From Acinetobacter sp. Marseille-Q1618 (GTDB lineage: Bacteria; Pseudomonadota; Gammaproteobacteria; Pseudomonadales; Moraxellaceae), in assembly GCF_902809855.1 (NCBI RefSeq), contig NZ_CADDWJ010000001.1:124001-188000 (forward strand): a stretch of DNA of 64,000 nt. The letters run 5' to 3'. The position numbers and the translations under genes were made by a program. Of the stretch, positions 27,828 through 37,531 are shown piece after piece. Position 1 is the stretch's first letter. The number at the start of each line of letters is the position of its first letter. The notes under the pieces are model-generated. The model saw only the letters and a list, made by a program, of their open reading frames with translations. It did not search any database and had not been told where the DNA came from.

Positions 27828-28391
27828 TTATTTTAATAACGGTGGAACAGCTTCATAGTTAAGTTCTACACGACGGTTTTCTTTCCATGCTGCTTCATTG
27901 TGACCAGCATTGATTGGCATTTCTTTACCATAACTCACCGCTTCTAATTGACCTGGATTTACACCATTCGTGATCAAGTAGCTTTGAACTGCTTTCGCAC
28001 GACGCTCGCCTAGCGCCATGTTGTATTCACGTGTACCACGTTCATCCGTATGACCTGTGAGTGCGATTTTAGAGTTTGCATTTGCAACTAAGAATTGAGC
28101 ATGTGCTTGCAAAGTTTGATAATCGTCATTTGATAGATCACTGCTGTCATAGTCGAAATGCACTACACGTTTTGCAAGATATGGTTTATTTGCCTCAGTG
28201 ACACCTTTTGCAGATGCACCAGCTAAGTTTTGTGCATTGAGTGCCGCATCTTCACTTAAACCAGAAGTATTTACACTGCTGCTTGGCGTAGTTGTTGCGT
28301 TAGCATCTGTTGTAGGCTTACGGTTTGCACAACCTGTCATAACTAAGCTAACAGCTAAGAGGGGTAATGCTAAGTATTTAATCGTATTCAT
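27828..28391 (-). CDS. pal: Peptidoglycan-associated lipoprotein Pal
   Basis: Outer-membrane lipoprotein of 187 residues that binds peptidoglycan and interacts with TolB and TolA during cell constriction. The lipobox LVMTGC ends at Cys21. The C-terminal OmpA-like domain (about 75-180) has VHFDYDSSDL and LTGHTDERGTREYNMALGERRA, which bind diaminopimelate. ATG at 28391 is chosen because GGAGTTAACA precedes it; an in-frame ATG 12 bases earlier includes that site. It follows tolB. Confidence 0.95.
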   Translation of the reverse strand: MNTIKYLALPLLAVSLVMTGCANRKPTTDANATTTPSSSVNTSGLSEDAALNAQNLAGASAKGVTEANKPYLAKRVVHFDYDSSDLSNDDYQTLQAHAQFLVANANSKIALTGHTDERGTREYNMALGERRAKAVQSYLITNGVNPGQLEAVSYGKEMPINAGHNEAAWKENRRVELNYEAVPPLLK

Positions 28392-28453
28392 TGTTAACTC
28401 CATAAAGTTATTTTAAAAGTTACAGCATTATTGACATACAAATTGGATTTGAA

Positions 28454-29740
28454 TTACTTCGGTGCCCATGCTGGTTCACGGACTTCACCTTGTTCACTTG
28501 GTAAATTCATACGGAAACGACCGTCAGTTGACATGATGGATAATAATCCACGATTGCCTTCACGAGTTGCATAGACCACCATTTGTCCATTTGGCGAGAA
28601 ACTTGGCGATTCATCCAGACTTGTTGGCGTCAGGATATTGGTAATTCCTGTAGAAATTTCTTGAATGGCAACTTTATAGTTACTGCCAGACGGGCGATGT
28701 ACCAGTGCAACATATTTACCATCTGCACTAAGCGAACCACGTGCGTTAAATGCACCACGGAAAGTTAAACGTTTGGTTGTACCATCTGCCAAGTTATAGC
28801 GATAAATTTGTGCTGAGCCACCACGATCTGAGGTAAAGATGAAGGATTTACCATCTGGTGCATAACGTGCTTCAGTATCAATCGCACTGTCGTTGGTCAT
28901 ACGTTTTACTTGACGAGTTTCTAAGTCCATTTGGTAAATTTCAGGATTGTCATGCATAGATGCGGTGAATAGCATGAATTTTCCATCTGGAGAGAAGCTT
29001 GGCGCGCCATTTAGACCACGGAAACTTGCGTATTTTTCACGTTGACCTGTTGCCAAATCTTGTACATAGATTGCAGGACGTTTGGTTTCAAAAGAAACAT
29101 ACGCAATTTTTTGAGCATCAGGTGTCCAAGCAGGCGATAAAATCGGATCACGAGAGGTCAAAATGGTTTTTGGTTGTTCTCCATCCGTATCGGCTATTTG
29201 TAAAGTATAGCGTTGTTCAGGTGTTGCAGGGTTACGCAGCACATAGGCAATGCGCCCACTAAAATCACCTTTAATTCCTGTTAATGCCTGATAGATCGCA
29301 TCTGAAATCATGTGAGCAGCAGAGCGAAGGCGAGAAGCAGGTACAGTCAGTAATTCATTTAGTAAAAATTGTTGTTTTTCGACATCATAAAGTTGGTAAT
29401 GTACAGCTAATGAGCCATCAGGATTGGCTTTACTTTCACCCACAACTACATAAGGTACACCGCTGGCTTTCCATGCAGCAGCATTTATATTATTAATACT
29501 TGCCGTTGCAGGAAGATTTTTTGATGCACTACTAAAACGACCTGAACGGTTTAAGTCATTTTCAACAATAGGATAAATCGTTTGGTCATTTCCAAATGGG
29601 AGAATCGCAATTTTGGGTGCTTGCTCTGGTGCTTTGGCAATTTCTAAATGCAATTGTGCATACGTTGATGTCACGAAGGCAGGGCTAAAAGAAGCCAAGA
29701 TTACTGCCAAACCGAGTAAGTGTTTAGGCGTCATTTTCAT
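28454..29740 (-). CDS. tolB: Tol-Pal system protein TolB
   Basis: Periplasmic beta-propeller protein of 428 residues that shuttles between Pal and TolA. The signal peptide (about 1-28) ends in STYAQLH. An N-terminal alpha/beta domain (about 35-160) is followed by TolB/WD-like repeats such as SPAWTPDAQKIAYVSFE, APSFSPDGKFMLFTAS and SPSFSPNGQMVVYATRE. Length matches E. coli TolB (430). It is directly upstream of pal, but tolQRA lies more than 14 kb away, at 43.9-46.5 kb, in the same orientation. Confidence 0.96.
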   Translation of the reverse strand: MKMTPKHLLGLAVILASFSPAFVTSTYAQLHLEIAKAPEQAPKIAILPFGNDQTIYPIVENDLNRSGRFSSASKNLPATASINNINAAAWKASGVPYVVVGESKANPDGSLAVHYQLYDVEKQQFLLNELLTVPASRLRSAAHMISDAIYQALTGIKGDFSGRIAYVLRNPATPEQRYTLQIADTDGEQPKTILTSRDPILSPAWTPDAQKIAYVSFETKRPAIYVQDLATGQREKYASFRGLNGAPSFSPDGKFMLFTASMHDNPEIYQMDLETRQVKRMTNDSAIDTEARYAPDGKSFIFTSDRGGSAQIYRYNLADGTTKRLTFRGAFNARGSLSADGKYVALVHRPSGSNYKVAIQEISTGITNILTPTSLDESPSFSPNGQMVVYATREGNRGLLSIMSTDGRFRMNLPSEQGEVREPAWAPK

Positions 29741-29876
29741 GGGGGTTCATGTACTCAAATATTGATTTTTTAACTATGAATAGCTTTGTAGCATAAAGAC
29801 ATGATTTTAATCTATATAAAGCATGTAATTATGAATGTTCAATGAAATAGTAAATACGATTTGGCAAAGCGGGTAT

Positions 29877-30425
29877 TTATTTCGATATTTCATTTTCTAA
29901 ATAGTTGTTGGCAACTTTGACATAGTGTCGTGCCGAATAGGGTAAAAACTCTTTTTCCGCTTCAGTTAATGGACGAACTTGCTGTACAGGGCTTCCTACA
30001 TATAAATAGCCACTTTTAAGGACTTTACGAGGAGGGACTAGGCTGCCAGCACCGATCATCACATCATCTTCGATAATCACATCATCTAAAACTACGGTAT
30101 TAATACCGATCAAAACACGATGACCAATATGACAACCATGTAAAGTTACATGGTGTCCAACAGTTACATCTTCACCAATGATCAAGGGTGAACCTTCTGG
30201 TTGAGATGCTTTTTTATGGCTGACATGTAACATGCAATGATCTTGTACATTGCTATTTTGTCCGATCTGAATCGAATTTACATCCCCACGAATCACAGCA
30301 AAAGGCCACACAGAAACATTTTTTGCTAGGCTCACATCACCGACAATGACACTCATCTCATCAATATAGCAAGTCGAGTCAATTTTAGGATGATGTTCTA
30401 GATAACTACGAATATTCTTTTTCAT
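29877..30425 (-). CDS. Gamma-carbonic anhydrase family protein (hexapeptide repeat)
   Basis: Left-handed beta-helix protein of 182 residues from the chosen start. Hexapeptide repeats run from ISVIVGDVSL-like sequence to SLVPPRKVLKSG (about 22-145). HVSHKK, VGHHVTLHGC and GHRVLIG supply the His ligands typical of the YrdA/PaaY group. Members bind zinc and some have weak carbonic anhydrase or thioesterase activity. ATG at 30434 is an alternative start; 30425 (MKKNIRS) has GGAT close before it. It is between tolB and dac but not clearly linked to either. Confidence 0.85.
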   Translation of the reverse strand: MKKNIRSYLEHHPKIDSTCYIDEMSVIVGDVSLAKNVSVWPFAVIRGDVNSIQIGQNSNVQDHCMLHVSHKKASQPEGSPLIIGEDVTVGHHVTLHGCHIGHRVLIGINTVVLDDVIIEDDVMIGAGSLVPPRKVLKSGYLYVGSPVQQVRPLTEAEKEFLPYSARHYVKVANNYLENEISK

Positions 30426-30522
30426 AAGATCCATTTATTTTCAAAAAACAATTGATTTGATTATAAAAGAAAAGCACTCATATCCTAGACATGAATGCTT
30501 TCTTTTGTTGCTTTAAGCAAAA

Positions 30523-31671
30523 TTAGAACAAGTTGCTAAAGAACATTTTAATGTGGTCGATCATACGGGAGAAGAAACCCGCTTCTTCAACAGCATTGAT
30601 GGCAACTAACGGTTTTTCAGTAATGACTTTACCATTTAAAGTTGCTGTAAGCTTACCGATCACTTGTCCTTTTTGCAGCGGTGCATTTAAATTTGGTTGT
30701 ACAGAAATTTGCGTTTTGATGGTATCCGCTTGACCTTTTGGCATGGTCACATTGAAAGCTTCAGGTAAACCAACTTGAACTTCGTTTTCTTTACCAAAAT
30801 AAACTTTTGCTTTAGCAATAACTTTGTTAGCAGGTTGAACATTTACTGTTTCAAAGTTTGAATAACCCCAAGACAATAACTCACGTGTTTGTGATGCACG
30901 TTCGTTCATAGAGGGTGCGCCAAAAATCACGGAGATTAAACGCATTGGGCCACGTTTTGCAGAAGTTGTTAAGCAATAACCCGCTTCTTCAGTATGACCA
31001 GTTTTTAAACCATCAACACTTGGATCAGTGTAAAGTAGGGCATTACGGTTACCTTGCTTGATGCCATTAAACGTAAATTCTTTTTCTGAGTAGATTGGAT
31101 AATATTTTGAACTGTCATGAATGATATGTTTTGCAAGCATTGCCATATCTTTTGCTGTTGAATAATGACCTTCAGCAGGCATCCCAGTGGCATTAATAAA
31201 ATGCGTGTTGGTCATGCCAATACGTTTTGCTTCTTGGTTCATTTCATGGGCAAAAGTGCCTTCATTCCCAGAAATATGCTCAGCCATTGCTTTAGATGCA
31301 TCATTTCCAGATTGGACAATAATCCCACGTAACATCTCAAGTGCGGTCGCTGTACCGTTGAGTGGGACATACATACAAGATTCAGTGCTACTACCACGAC
31401 ACCAAGCCGACTCGTTCATACGAACCTTTTCGTCTTCTGTCAGGTCGCCTTTTAGTAATTTTTGTTCGATGATATAACTCGTCATCATTTTCGTCATTGA
31501 CGCTGGTGCGAGCTTTTCATTTTCATTCTTAGATGCGAGGATTTGCCCTGTTTCATAGTCCATCAAAACATAAGATTTGTTATTTAATTCTGGCGGATTC
31601 GATAAAACAGTTGCTGCATAGGAAAATGAAGGAAGGAGTAATAATGCAGCGAGGGCGCTTTTTCGGGTCAT
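30523..31671 (-). CDS. dacC: D-alanyl-D-alanine carboxypeptidase, PBP5/6 type
   Basis: Peptidoglycan carboxypeptidase of 382 residues that trims the terminal D-Ala from pentapeptides in the periplasm. The signal peptide ends in SFSYAAT. Motifs are SMTK (Ser58, Lys61), SGN in VQSGNDASK and KTG in DGLKTGHTEEAGYC. The C-terminal amphipathic anchor RMIDHIKMFFSNLF is intact. Open frame extends to a GTG at 31701, but ATG at 31671 starts the signal peptide and has GGAA nine bases before it. The precise name (dacA versus dacC) is not certain. Confidence 0.9.
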   Translation of the reverse strand: MTRKSALAALLLLPSFSYAATVLSNPPELNNKSYVLMDYETGQILASKNENEKLAPASMTKMMTSYIIEQKLLKGDLTEDEKVRMNESAWCRGSSTESCMYVPLNGTATALEMLRGIIVQSGNDASKAMAEHISGNEGTFAHEMNQEAKRIGMTNTHFINATGMPAEGHYSTAKDMAMLAKHIIHDSSKYYPIYSEKEFTFNGIKQGNRNALLYTDPSVDGLKTGHTEEAGYCLTTSAKRGPMRLISVIFGAPSMNERASQTRELLSWGYSNFETVNVQPANKVIAKAKVYFGKENEVQVGLPEAFNVTMPKGQADTIKTQISVQPNLNAPLQKGQVIGKLTATLNGKVITEKPLVAINAVEEAGFFSRMIDHIKMFFSNLF

Positions 31672-31731
31672 TCTAGGTAGTTCCAATCTTTGTACGAGCA
31701 CTAAAAGAGCCTAGCATTTTAGGACAAAGCA

Positions 31732-31760
31732 AAGCCGACTTCTATGGGTTAAGTCGGCTT
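31732..31760 (-). terminator. Hairpin between the periplasmic protein and dac
   Basis: A perfect 10-bp stem (31732-31741 with 31751-31760) and a 9-base loop. The T-run is interrupted, so termination may be partial. Confidence 0.5.
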
Positions 31761-31805
31761 ATTTGACAGGAATTGTAACTAATTCGTGACTGGCAGTTCG
31801 GTCAA

Positions 31806-32213
31806 TCAGTTTTGTGGTTGATAGTTGAGCACATCTTCACACACGCCAGTATTGGCTGCTTTTCCTGCTTTTTTAGCATCATTTTGTGCTTCTTTTAACA
31901 CACTTTTAAAAGATTTTTCTTTGGCTAATTTCTTTAATTCAGCCGCTGGGTCTGCCGAATCAGGTAAGAAATCTTTGAGTAAACGTGCATAACCTGCATC
32001 GAATGCTTCATCATCTTTGACCAGTTTTGGACAAATGTCTGAAAGTACATAGATTGCAGCAAGCTCTTCATTGGTTACATTGTGTTGAGTTACTTCAATA
32101 TTTTCATCTTGCGTAGCCGCTTTTGCTTTTTTGTCAGCAGCAAATGCATTTGGCATTGCGATAAAAGAGGTAGATAAAATCCCTACAGCAAGTGTTTTTA
32201 AAAGAGTATGCAT
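31806..32213 (-). CDS. Small exported protein, resembles MCR_0457 family
   Basis: Exported protein of 135 residues. The signal peptide ends in NAFAADKK (about residue 25). The mature part is helical and Lys/Ala-rich, with two cysteines, in LSDICPKLV and TGVCEDVL, that could form one disulfide bridge. From memory this matches an uncharacterised family found in Acinetobacter and Moraxella; function is unknown. ATG at 32213 has AAGG six bases upstream, so the in-frame TTG at 32219 is rejected. Confidence 0.65.
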   Translation of the reverse strand: MHTLLKTLAVGILSTSFIAMPNAFAADKKAKAATQDENIEVTQHNVTNEELAAIYVLSDICPKLVKDDEAFDAGYARLLKDFLPDSADPAAELKKLAKEKSFKSVLKEAQNDAKKAGKAANTGVCEDVLNYQPQN

Positions 32214-32617
32214 AACCAACCTTATTAACTTAATGATTCGACTAGAATAAACATATTCTATGAAAATAAAATAGAGAAAATGTATTGAAGATGTTGGATT
32301 TAAATAAAATTTACGTATTGGTTAGAAGGGCAGCATAGATTTAGCTACATGAATACCACAATTAATTCAAATGCTATCCACTTTTATCGGAGATGCTCCT
32401 GTTTATTTATAGTCAAAGTGTGATTTGCAGGGAATTTTTTAAACTTAAGGCTTAATTTTAAAAATTAGTTGGTGTTAAACATGACGCTTTAAATGATACC
32501 GCTTTAAAAACGGATGCAATAAAACCTTTAAACAAGCAAAGTGTAAAATGATGGGCATATATTTTTGCTACCATATCACGCAACTGTTCAAACTTATTTT
32601 GATGAAAGAGAAACTGT
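32214..32617. other. Intergenic region upstream of surE, 404 bp
   Basis: This stretch between divergent genes is AT-rich. I see no gene, repeat or RNA in it. It should contain the promoters for both genes; no strong -10/-35 pair stands out. Confidence 0.5.
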
Positions 32618-33391
32618 GTGAATATTTTGATAGCCAATGATGATGGTGTGTTTGCACCAGGAATACAAGCCTTAGCACAAGCATTAAAACCATTGGGTCG
32701 TGTGGTCATTGTCGCACCTGAAAGTGAACGAAGTGGGTTTTCCAGTGCCTTGACTTTGGATCGCCCTTTGCGTCCGATCGAGGTGAGTACCGATGTTTGG
32801 GCGGTAAATGGTACACCTGCCGATTGTGTGTATTTGGCAATGAATGGTTTGTTTGACTTTGAATTCGATTTGGTGGTTAGTGGTATTAACAGTGGGGCCA
32901 ATTTAGGTGATGACGTGTTGTATTCGGGTACAGTCGGTGCAGCATTTGAAGGACGTTTGATGAGACAAGCAGCGATTGCTGTTTCACTTGCTGGGAGTAA
33001 TGTCCGTTCTTATAACAGTCCAGAAGATTATGCTGTGGCAGCTAAATGGGTACATGATTTTATTGCAAAAGGTATTCCTGTCTTACCTGAGCGTCATATT
33101 TTAAATATTAATATTCCCGATGTTGCACAGCTCAAAGGAGCACAAGTGACGTATCAAGGACGTCGCATCCAATCAAAACCGATTACCAGTCAAGTTGATC
33201 CACGTGGTCGACAGGTGTATTGGATTGGGCTGGCAGGTGAAGCTGTAACCGATCCGAAAAAGAATGATCTAAATATTCAGTCAGACTTTTTTGCGGTAGC
33301 GAATGGTTTTGTGAGCATTACACCTATTCAGATGGATGCCACCAACTACAGTATTTTAAATCATTTGCAACAGCAGTTTTTACAAGCCTAA
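32618..33391 (+). CDS. surE: 5'/3'-nucleotidase SurE
   Basis: Metal-dependent nucleoside monophosphate phosphatase of 257 residues. It opens with [11 protein letters not shown], where Asp8 and Asp9 bind the metal. [12 protein letters not shown] and [22 protein letters not shown] are conserved active-site segments. The start is GTG with GAAAGAG upstream; no ATG fits the N-terminus. It lies 120 bases before nlpD, as in many gamma-proteobacteria, but pcm and rpoS are absent. Confidence 0.95.
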   Translation: MNILIANDDGVFAPGIQALAQALKPLGRVVIVAPESERSGFSSALTLDRPLRPIEVSTDVWAVNGTPADCVYLAMNGLFDFEFDLVVSGINSGANLGDDVLYSGTVGAAFEGRLMRQAAIAVSLAGSNVRSYNSPEDYAVAAKWVHDFIAKGIPVLPERHILNINIPDVAQLKGAQVTYQGRRIQSKPITSQVDPRGRQVYWIGLAGEAVTDPKKNDLNIQSDFFAVANGFVSITPIQMDATNYSILNHLQQQFLQA

Positions 33392-33512
33392 GTGCTTGCT
33401 CGAACGCTATGTTATAAGTTTGTGAAAAAGCTGAGTTAAACCGTCAAAAGCGAAGCTTTTTTGCTAATCTTAGAACATCTATTTAAAAAATTGTATTCTG
33501 GAGAGAAAATTC

Positions 33513-34361
33513 ATGCTTTCGTTACGGTCACAGCCATTTTATCTATCCCCTAAAAGCTGGATAAAAGCAGTTGTATTATCATCCGCTGTGATTACAACCT
33601 TAGTCATGACTGGATGTGCATCAAAACCACAAATTAACAATCCTGTCCGCTATGCCAATGCGCCTGACTATTACACAGTGCGTTCAGGCGATACATTAAG
33701 TGGTATTGCTGCACGTTATGGATTGAGTTATATCAGTATTGCAGAAATGAATGATATTGCACCGCCATATCGTATTTATGTCAATCAATCTATTCGCTTG
33801 AAAAAGTCAGGAGGCTCAAATAACAATCGCCCAACGACACAAGCCTTAAATAATTCAAATACTGAAATTAAACGTCAAACGATTAATTTGCCGAATGTAC
33901 AAACAGCCACCACAGCTCCTCAACCTGTAACACCAGTACCTGTTGTACCGACTGCGCCTGTCACAACTACCCCAAGCCCAACAATAACTTCTAATTTACG
34001 TTGGGTGAAACCTTCAAATGGTCCTGTGATTGCAAATTATAATTTGGCACAGAACATTAAAGGCATTCGTTTTGGTGGAAATGTCGGTGATCCAATTTTT
34101 GCTGCTGCGAATGGTCAAGTGGTTTATGCCGCAGATGGTTTAAAAGAATACGGTAATTTGGTCTTAGTGAAACATGTGGATGGTTACATCACAGCCTATG
34201 CACATAACAGCAAAATTTTAGTAAAAAGCGGTGATAACGTCACAGCAGGACAAAAAATTGCTGAAATGGGGGCGTCGGGTACAACAAGAACCATGTTGGA
34301 GTTCCAAATTCGTTTAGATGGAAAACCAATAAATCCAGCAAGTATTTTACCGTCTGTATGA
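33513..34361 (+). CDS. nlpD: NlpD-like LysM/M23 lipoprotein
   Basis: Outer-membrane lipoprotein of 282 residues that activates the cell-division amidases. The lipobox LVMTGC gives lipid Cys at about 35. A LysM domain (about 52-98, YYTVRSGDTLSGIAARYGL) binds peptidoglycan, and a Pro/Thr linker (about 125-160) leads to an M23 domain. Metal-binding His residues of active M23 peptidases are replaced (GIRFGGNVGD, LEFQIR), as in E. coli NlpD, so it is a regulator and not an enzyme. It follows surE, and a LysR gene stands where rpoS often lies. Confidence 0.9.
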   Translation: MLSLRSQPFYLSPKSWIKAVVLSSAVITTLVMTGCASKPQINNPVRYANAPDYYTVRSGDTLSGIAARYGLSYISIAEMNDIAPPYRIYVNQSIRLKKSGGSNNNRPTTQALNNSNTEIKRQTINLPNVQTATTAPQPVTPVPVVPTAPVTTTPSPTITSNLRWVKPSNGPVIANYNLAQNIKGIRFGGNVGDPIFAAANGQVVYAADGLKEYGNLVLVKHVDGYITAYAHNSKILVKSGDNVTAGQKIAEMGASGTTRTMLEFQIRLDGKPINPASILPSV

Positions 34362-34455
34362 TTTATTTGGTGCAAATAAAAATTTTCTTCGTATAATACA
34401 ATGAGTTGCTTTTAATAAAAAGTGTGAAGCATCTCATAATTTCAGAGGGAAATTT

Positions 34456-35388
34456 ATGTTAGATCAACTTCGAGCAATGGGTGTCTTTGCTTGTGTCGTT
34501 GAAAAAAGCTCATTCAGTGGTGCTGCGCGCGAGTTAGGCATCACAACGAGTGCCGTCAGCCAACAAGTTCGATCTTTAGAACAAGAAATGGAAGTAACTT
34601 TACTTCATCGTTCTACAAGAAAATTGAGCTTAACAGAAGCGGGTCAAGCTTTTTTTCATAGCTGCCAAGAAATGTTAGCGGCAGCGGAGCGCGGCAAAAT
34701 TCGTATTAATGAATTGCGTGATGATTTGGTCGGTGAGTTGCGTATTGCAACGACACCTGAACTTGGTGCAACGCATGTTGTTCCAGCGTTGTCACATTGG
34801 ATGTCTGCACATCGTGGATTAATGGTACATTTTGAAGCAGATAATCAATTTATTGATTTAATTCAAGAGCGTATTGATATTGCGATTCGTATGTGTTCAA
34901 AAGTTGAAGATTCAAATCATTTAACTTGTATTCCGCTTGCACGTGTTGATCAAGTGCTGGTGGCATCGCCAAGTTATTTAAATCAAACAGCGCCAATCTC
35001 ACGTCCAGAAGATTTAGTCAATCACGACTTGATTCCAATTAATATTATGAAAAATTATCAAAATTTTTCATTTCAACATGTGACATCGGGCGAAAATATT
35101 AAGGTAGACATGCGAAATCGTTTGCAAACCAATAATGTTTTTGTCGCAAAATCTTTATGTCAAAACGGTCATGGTATTGCACGAATTTTATATTTAGATG
35201 TGCAAAAAGAGTTGAAAAATGGCACATTGGTTGAAGTATTGCCAGAGTGGAAATTGCCAGCTTTTACTTTAAATGCAATGATTTTAAAACGTGAACAACA
35301 GCCAATGAAAATTCACCGTTGTTTAGATGCTTTAAAGCAGTATTTTAGTCAGCTCCCAGGCGGACGTATGTATCAGGAAGCGTCTTAA
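34456..35388 (+). CDS. LysR family transcriptional regulator
   Basis: Regulator of 310 residues. The N-terminal helix-turn-helix (about 1-60) contains SFSGAARELGITTSAVSQQVRSLEQ. The C-terminal substrate-binding domain (about 92-295) has IDIAIRM and the usual fold pattern. It is of the CrgA-like group without a membrane segment. It has AGAGGGA before its ATG and ends at a terminator; argD downstream is convergent, so the target is not obvious from position. Confidence 0.9.
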   Translation: MLDQLRAMGVFACVVEKSSFSGAARELGITTSAVSQQVRSLEQEMEVTLLHRSTRKLSLTEAGQAFFHSCQEMLAAAERGKIRINELRDDLVGELRIATTPELGATHVVPALSHWMSAHRGLMVHFEADNQFIDLIQERIDIAIRMCSKVEDSNHLTCIPLARVDQVLVASPSYLNQTAPISRPEDLVNHDLIPINIMKNYQNFSFQHVTSGENIKVDMRNRLQTNNVFVAKSLCQNGHGIARILYLDVQKELKNGTLVEVLPEWKLPAFTLNAMILKREQQPMKIHRCLDALKQYFSQLPGGRMYQEAS

Positions 35389-35449
35389 AGATGCTGCAAC
35401 CCGATTCTCTAAATAGCCAATGTTGCTTGATTTATAGTATTGGTGAATT

Positions 35450-35481
35450 AAACCGAGTTATTTAAATAGCTCGGTTTTTTT
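35450..35481 (+). terminator. Terminator after the LysR gene
   Basis: A 12-bp stem from 35450 to 35477 with one G-T pair, followed by seven T. Confidence 0.8.
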
Positions 35482-35580
35482 ATGTTTTGAATGAGATTAA
35501 CATTTTAAAAAATATAATAGAATAAAAAAGGGCATCTGATGACACCCAATTTGATATTTAGTTTGAAGAATACATGAATA

Positions 35581-36792
35581 TTATGCGACAAAGTTTTTAA
35601 TTGCAGGCACTAAACGTTGCAGTAAATCATCTGCTTGTTCTTTGTTCATGTTCAGTGCAGGAAGCAAACGCACCACATTGCCTGAGGTCACATTAATGAT
35701 GAGTTTATGCTCGTCACGGGCAATATTCACTAACTCAGCACAATCTTTCGGTAATTCAATGCCGATCATCATACCAAAACCACGTACAATTACATTTTGC
35801 TCAGCAAGTTGGCTACGGAATTGATCAACCAAATAAGTACCAATATTGGCAGCATTTTCAACGATGTTTTCTTTTTGGATCAAGTCAATCACGGTGTAGA
35901 CAATGCGTGAACCTAAATGCGTACCGCTATAAGTAGAACCATGATTACCCGCAGTCAATACCCCAACACCACGACCTTGTGTCATCACCGCACCGATCGG
36001 AAAACCATTGCCTAAGCCTTTTGCAGTGGTTAAAACGTCAGGTACGATGTTGGTATGTTGATAGGCAAAGTATTTACCTGTACGACCATTCCCAGTTTGA
36101 ACTTCATCAAGCATCATGAGCCAGTTATGTTGGTTACAAATGTGGCGAATCTCTTCGAGATAGCTAAAACCTTGAGGTGCAGTGTTTACACCACCTTCAC
36201 CTTGGATCGGTTCAACCAAGATCGCCACGATATCAGGATGGTTGATTGCAGCTTCTTCAATCGCTTCAATATCACCAAACGGTACACGGATGAAACCTTC
36301 AACCAATGGTGCAAAACCTTCTTGAACTTTTTTGTTGCCTGTTGCAGACAATGTAGCAAGCGTACGACCATGAAAAGAATGATCAGCGACAATAATTTTA
36401 GGATTCGCTACGCCTTGCATATGACCAAATTTACGTGCAATTTTGATCGCACCTTCGTTAGATTCTGCACCGCTGTTAGAGAAAAATATTTCTTCCATAC
36501 CAGACACTTCTGCAAGTTTTTGTGCAGCCGCAGTTTGCCAAGGCACTTCATAGATATTACTGGTATGAATCAAGGTTGCAGCTTGATCGGCAATTGCTTC
36601 AGCTAGTACAGGATGTGCATGACCTAAACCACACACCGCAATTCCTGTTAAAGCATCTAAATACTCAGTGCCATCTTCAGTATAAAGATAAGAACCTCGT
36701 CCTCGTACAAAGCTGATCGGTTGACGGCTAAATACAGGCATCAAATGCGATGGTTGATCAGTTTGTACCGGAGCGAGGGTAATGTTGTTCAT
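35581..36792 (-). CDS. argD: Acetylornithine aminotransferase (ArgD-like)
   Basis: Class III PLP-dependent aminotransferase of 403 residues in arginine synthesis, converting N-acetylglutamate semialdehyde to N-acetylornithine. SNSGAESNEGAIKIAR (about 105-120) binds the cofactor phosphate, LDEVQTGNGRTG holds Asp229, and Lys258 in TTAKGLGNGFPIGA forms the Schiff base. Close relatives act on succinylornithine or GABA, so the exact substrate is inferred. Single gene, divergent from grxD. Confidence 0.88.
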   Translation of the reverse strand: MNNITLAPVQTDQPSHLMPVFSRQPISFVRGRGSYLYTEDGTEYLDALTGIAVCGLGHAHPVLAEAIADQAATLIHTSNIYEVPWQTAAAQKLAEVSGMEEIFFSNSGAESNEGAIKIARKFGHMQGVANPKIIVADHSFHGRTLATLSATGNKKVQEGFAPLVEGFIRVPFGDIEAIEEAAINHPDIVAILVEPIQGEGGVNTAPQGFSYLEEIRHICNQHNWLMMLDEVQTGNGRTGKYFAYQHTNIVPDVLTTAKGLGNGFPIGAVMTQGRGVGVLTAGNHGSTYSGTHLGSRIVYTVIDLIQKENIVENAANIGTYLVDQFRSQLAEQNVIVRGFGMMIGIELPKDCAELVNIARDEHKLIINVTSGNVVRLLPALNMNKEQADDLLQRLVPAIKNFVA

Positions 36793-36954
36793 GACTTACT
36801 CTTATCTGAGGAGTGAAAAATTAAAAGATTATATAAGCAAAAACTGAGGCAGATTTAAAGCCTAAATACAAATAAAATTGGAAATAATCGTCAAGTCATA
36901 CTCTTTACGTTGGATTTAGGTATAATGCACGCAGATGAGTTGAGGATTTAATCA

Positions 36955-37296
36955 ATGACTGAACAAGCGCGTGATACAGAAGCGTTAATTCGCGATCAAA
37001 TTGCTAAACATGCTGTACTTCTTTATATGAAAGGTACACCACAATTCCCACAATGTGGTTTTTCTGCGCGTGCAGTAGAAGCATTAAGCCAAATTGGTCG
37101 TCCATTTGCTTATGTTAATATCTTGGAAAATCCAGATATTCGTGCAACTTTGCCACAAATTGCAAACTGGCCTACATTCCCACAACTATGGATCAATGGT
37201 GAGTTGATCGGTGGTAGTGATATTATGCTAGAAATGTTCCAAAATGGTGAGTTAAAACCATTGGTTGAACAATACAGCCCAGCACCTGAAGCTTAA
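36955..37296 (+). CDS. grxD: Monothiol glutaredoxin Grx4 (GrxD)
   Basis: Glutaredoxin of 113 residues that binds and transfers [2Fe-2S] clusters with BolA partners. The active site is PQCGFS (Cys34). YMKGTPQFP, the WPTFPQLWINGELIGGSDI segment and the length match GrxD. TTGAGGA lies before the ATG, and TATAAT at 36920-36925 is a likely -10. It is a single gene that ends at a strong terminator. Confidence 0.95.
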   Translation: MTEQARDTEALIRDQIAKHAVLLYMKGTPQFPQCGFSARAVEALSQIGRPFAYVNILENPDIRATLPQIANWPTFPQLWINGELIGGSDIMLEMFQNGELKPLVEQYSPAPEA

Positions 37297-37311
37297 TCGC
37301 TGCAGATGTAG

Positions 37312-37336
37312 AAAAAGCACCGTCAGGTGCTTTTTT
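37312..37336 (+). terminator. Terminator after grxD
   Basis: A perfect 10-bp stem (37312-37321 with 37326-37335), loop GTCA, and T-run. Confidence 0.88.
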
Positions 37337-37531
37337 ATTGCTTTAAGTAAGCTTATTTATATCACTGTTTTATTTATAATAAAATGAAGAGTTTATTAAA
37401 AGATAGCAAGCTTTTACTCCGTATTTATAGGTTATCTGTCCAATTTTTGCAAAATAGTCATTGAATTTAGTTGGTTTTGACCACATCTTAATGAAAAAGC
37501 ATTTATCTTATTTTTAGAGACTAGAATTTAT

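Noticed and set aside
32458..32901. Minus-strand frame of 147 codons at the start of surE
   Set aside because: It is mostly antisense to surE, has no ribosome site and no recognisable domain.
36055..36606. Plus-strand frame of 183 codons inside argD
   Set aside because: It is antisense to a well-supported gene, and the composition is that of a shadow frame.
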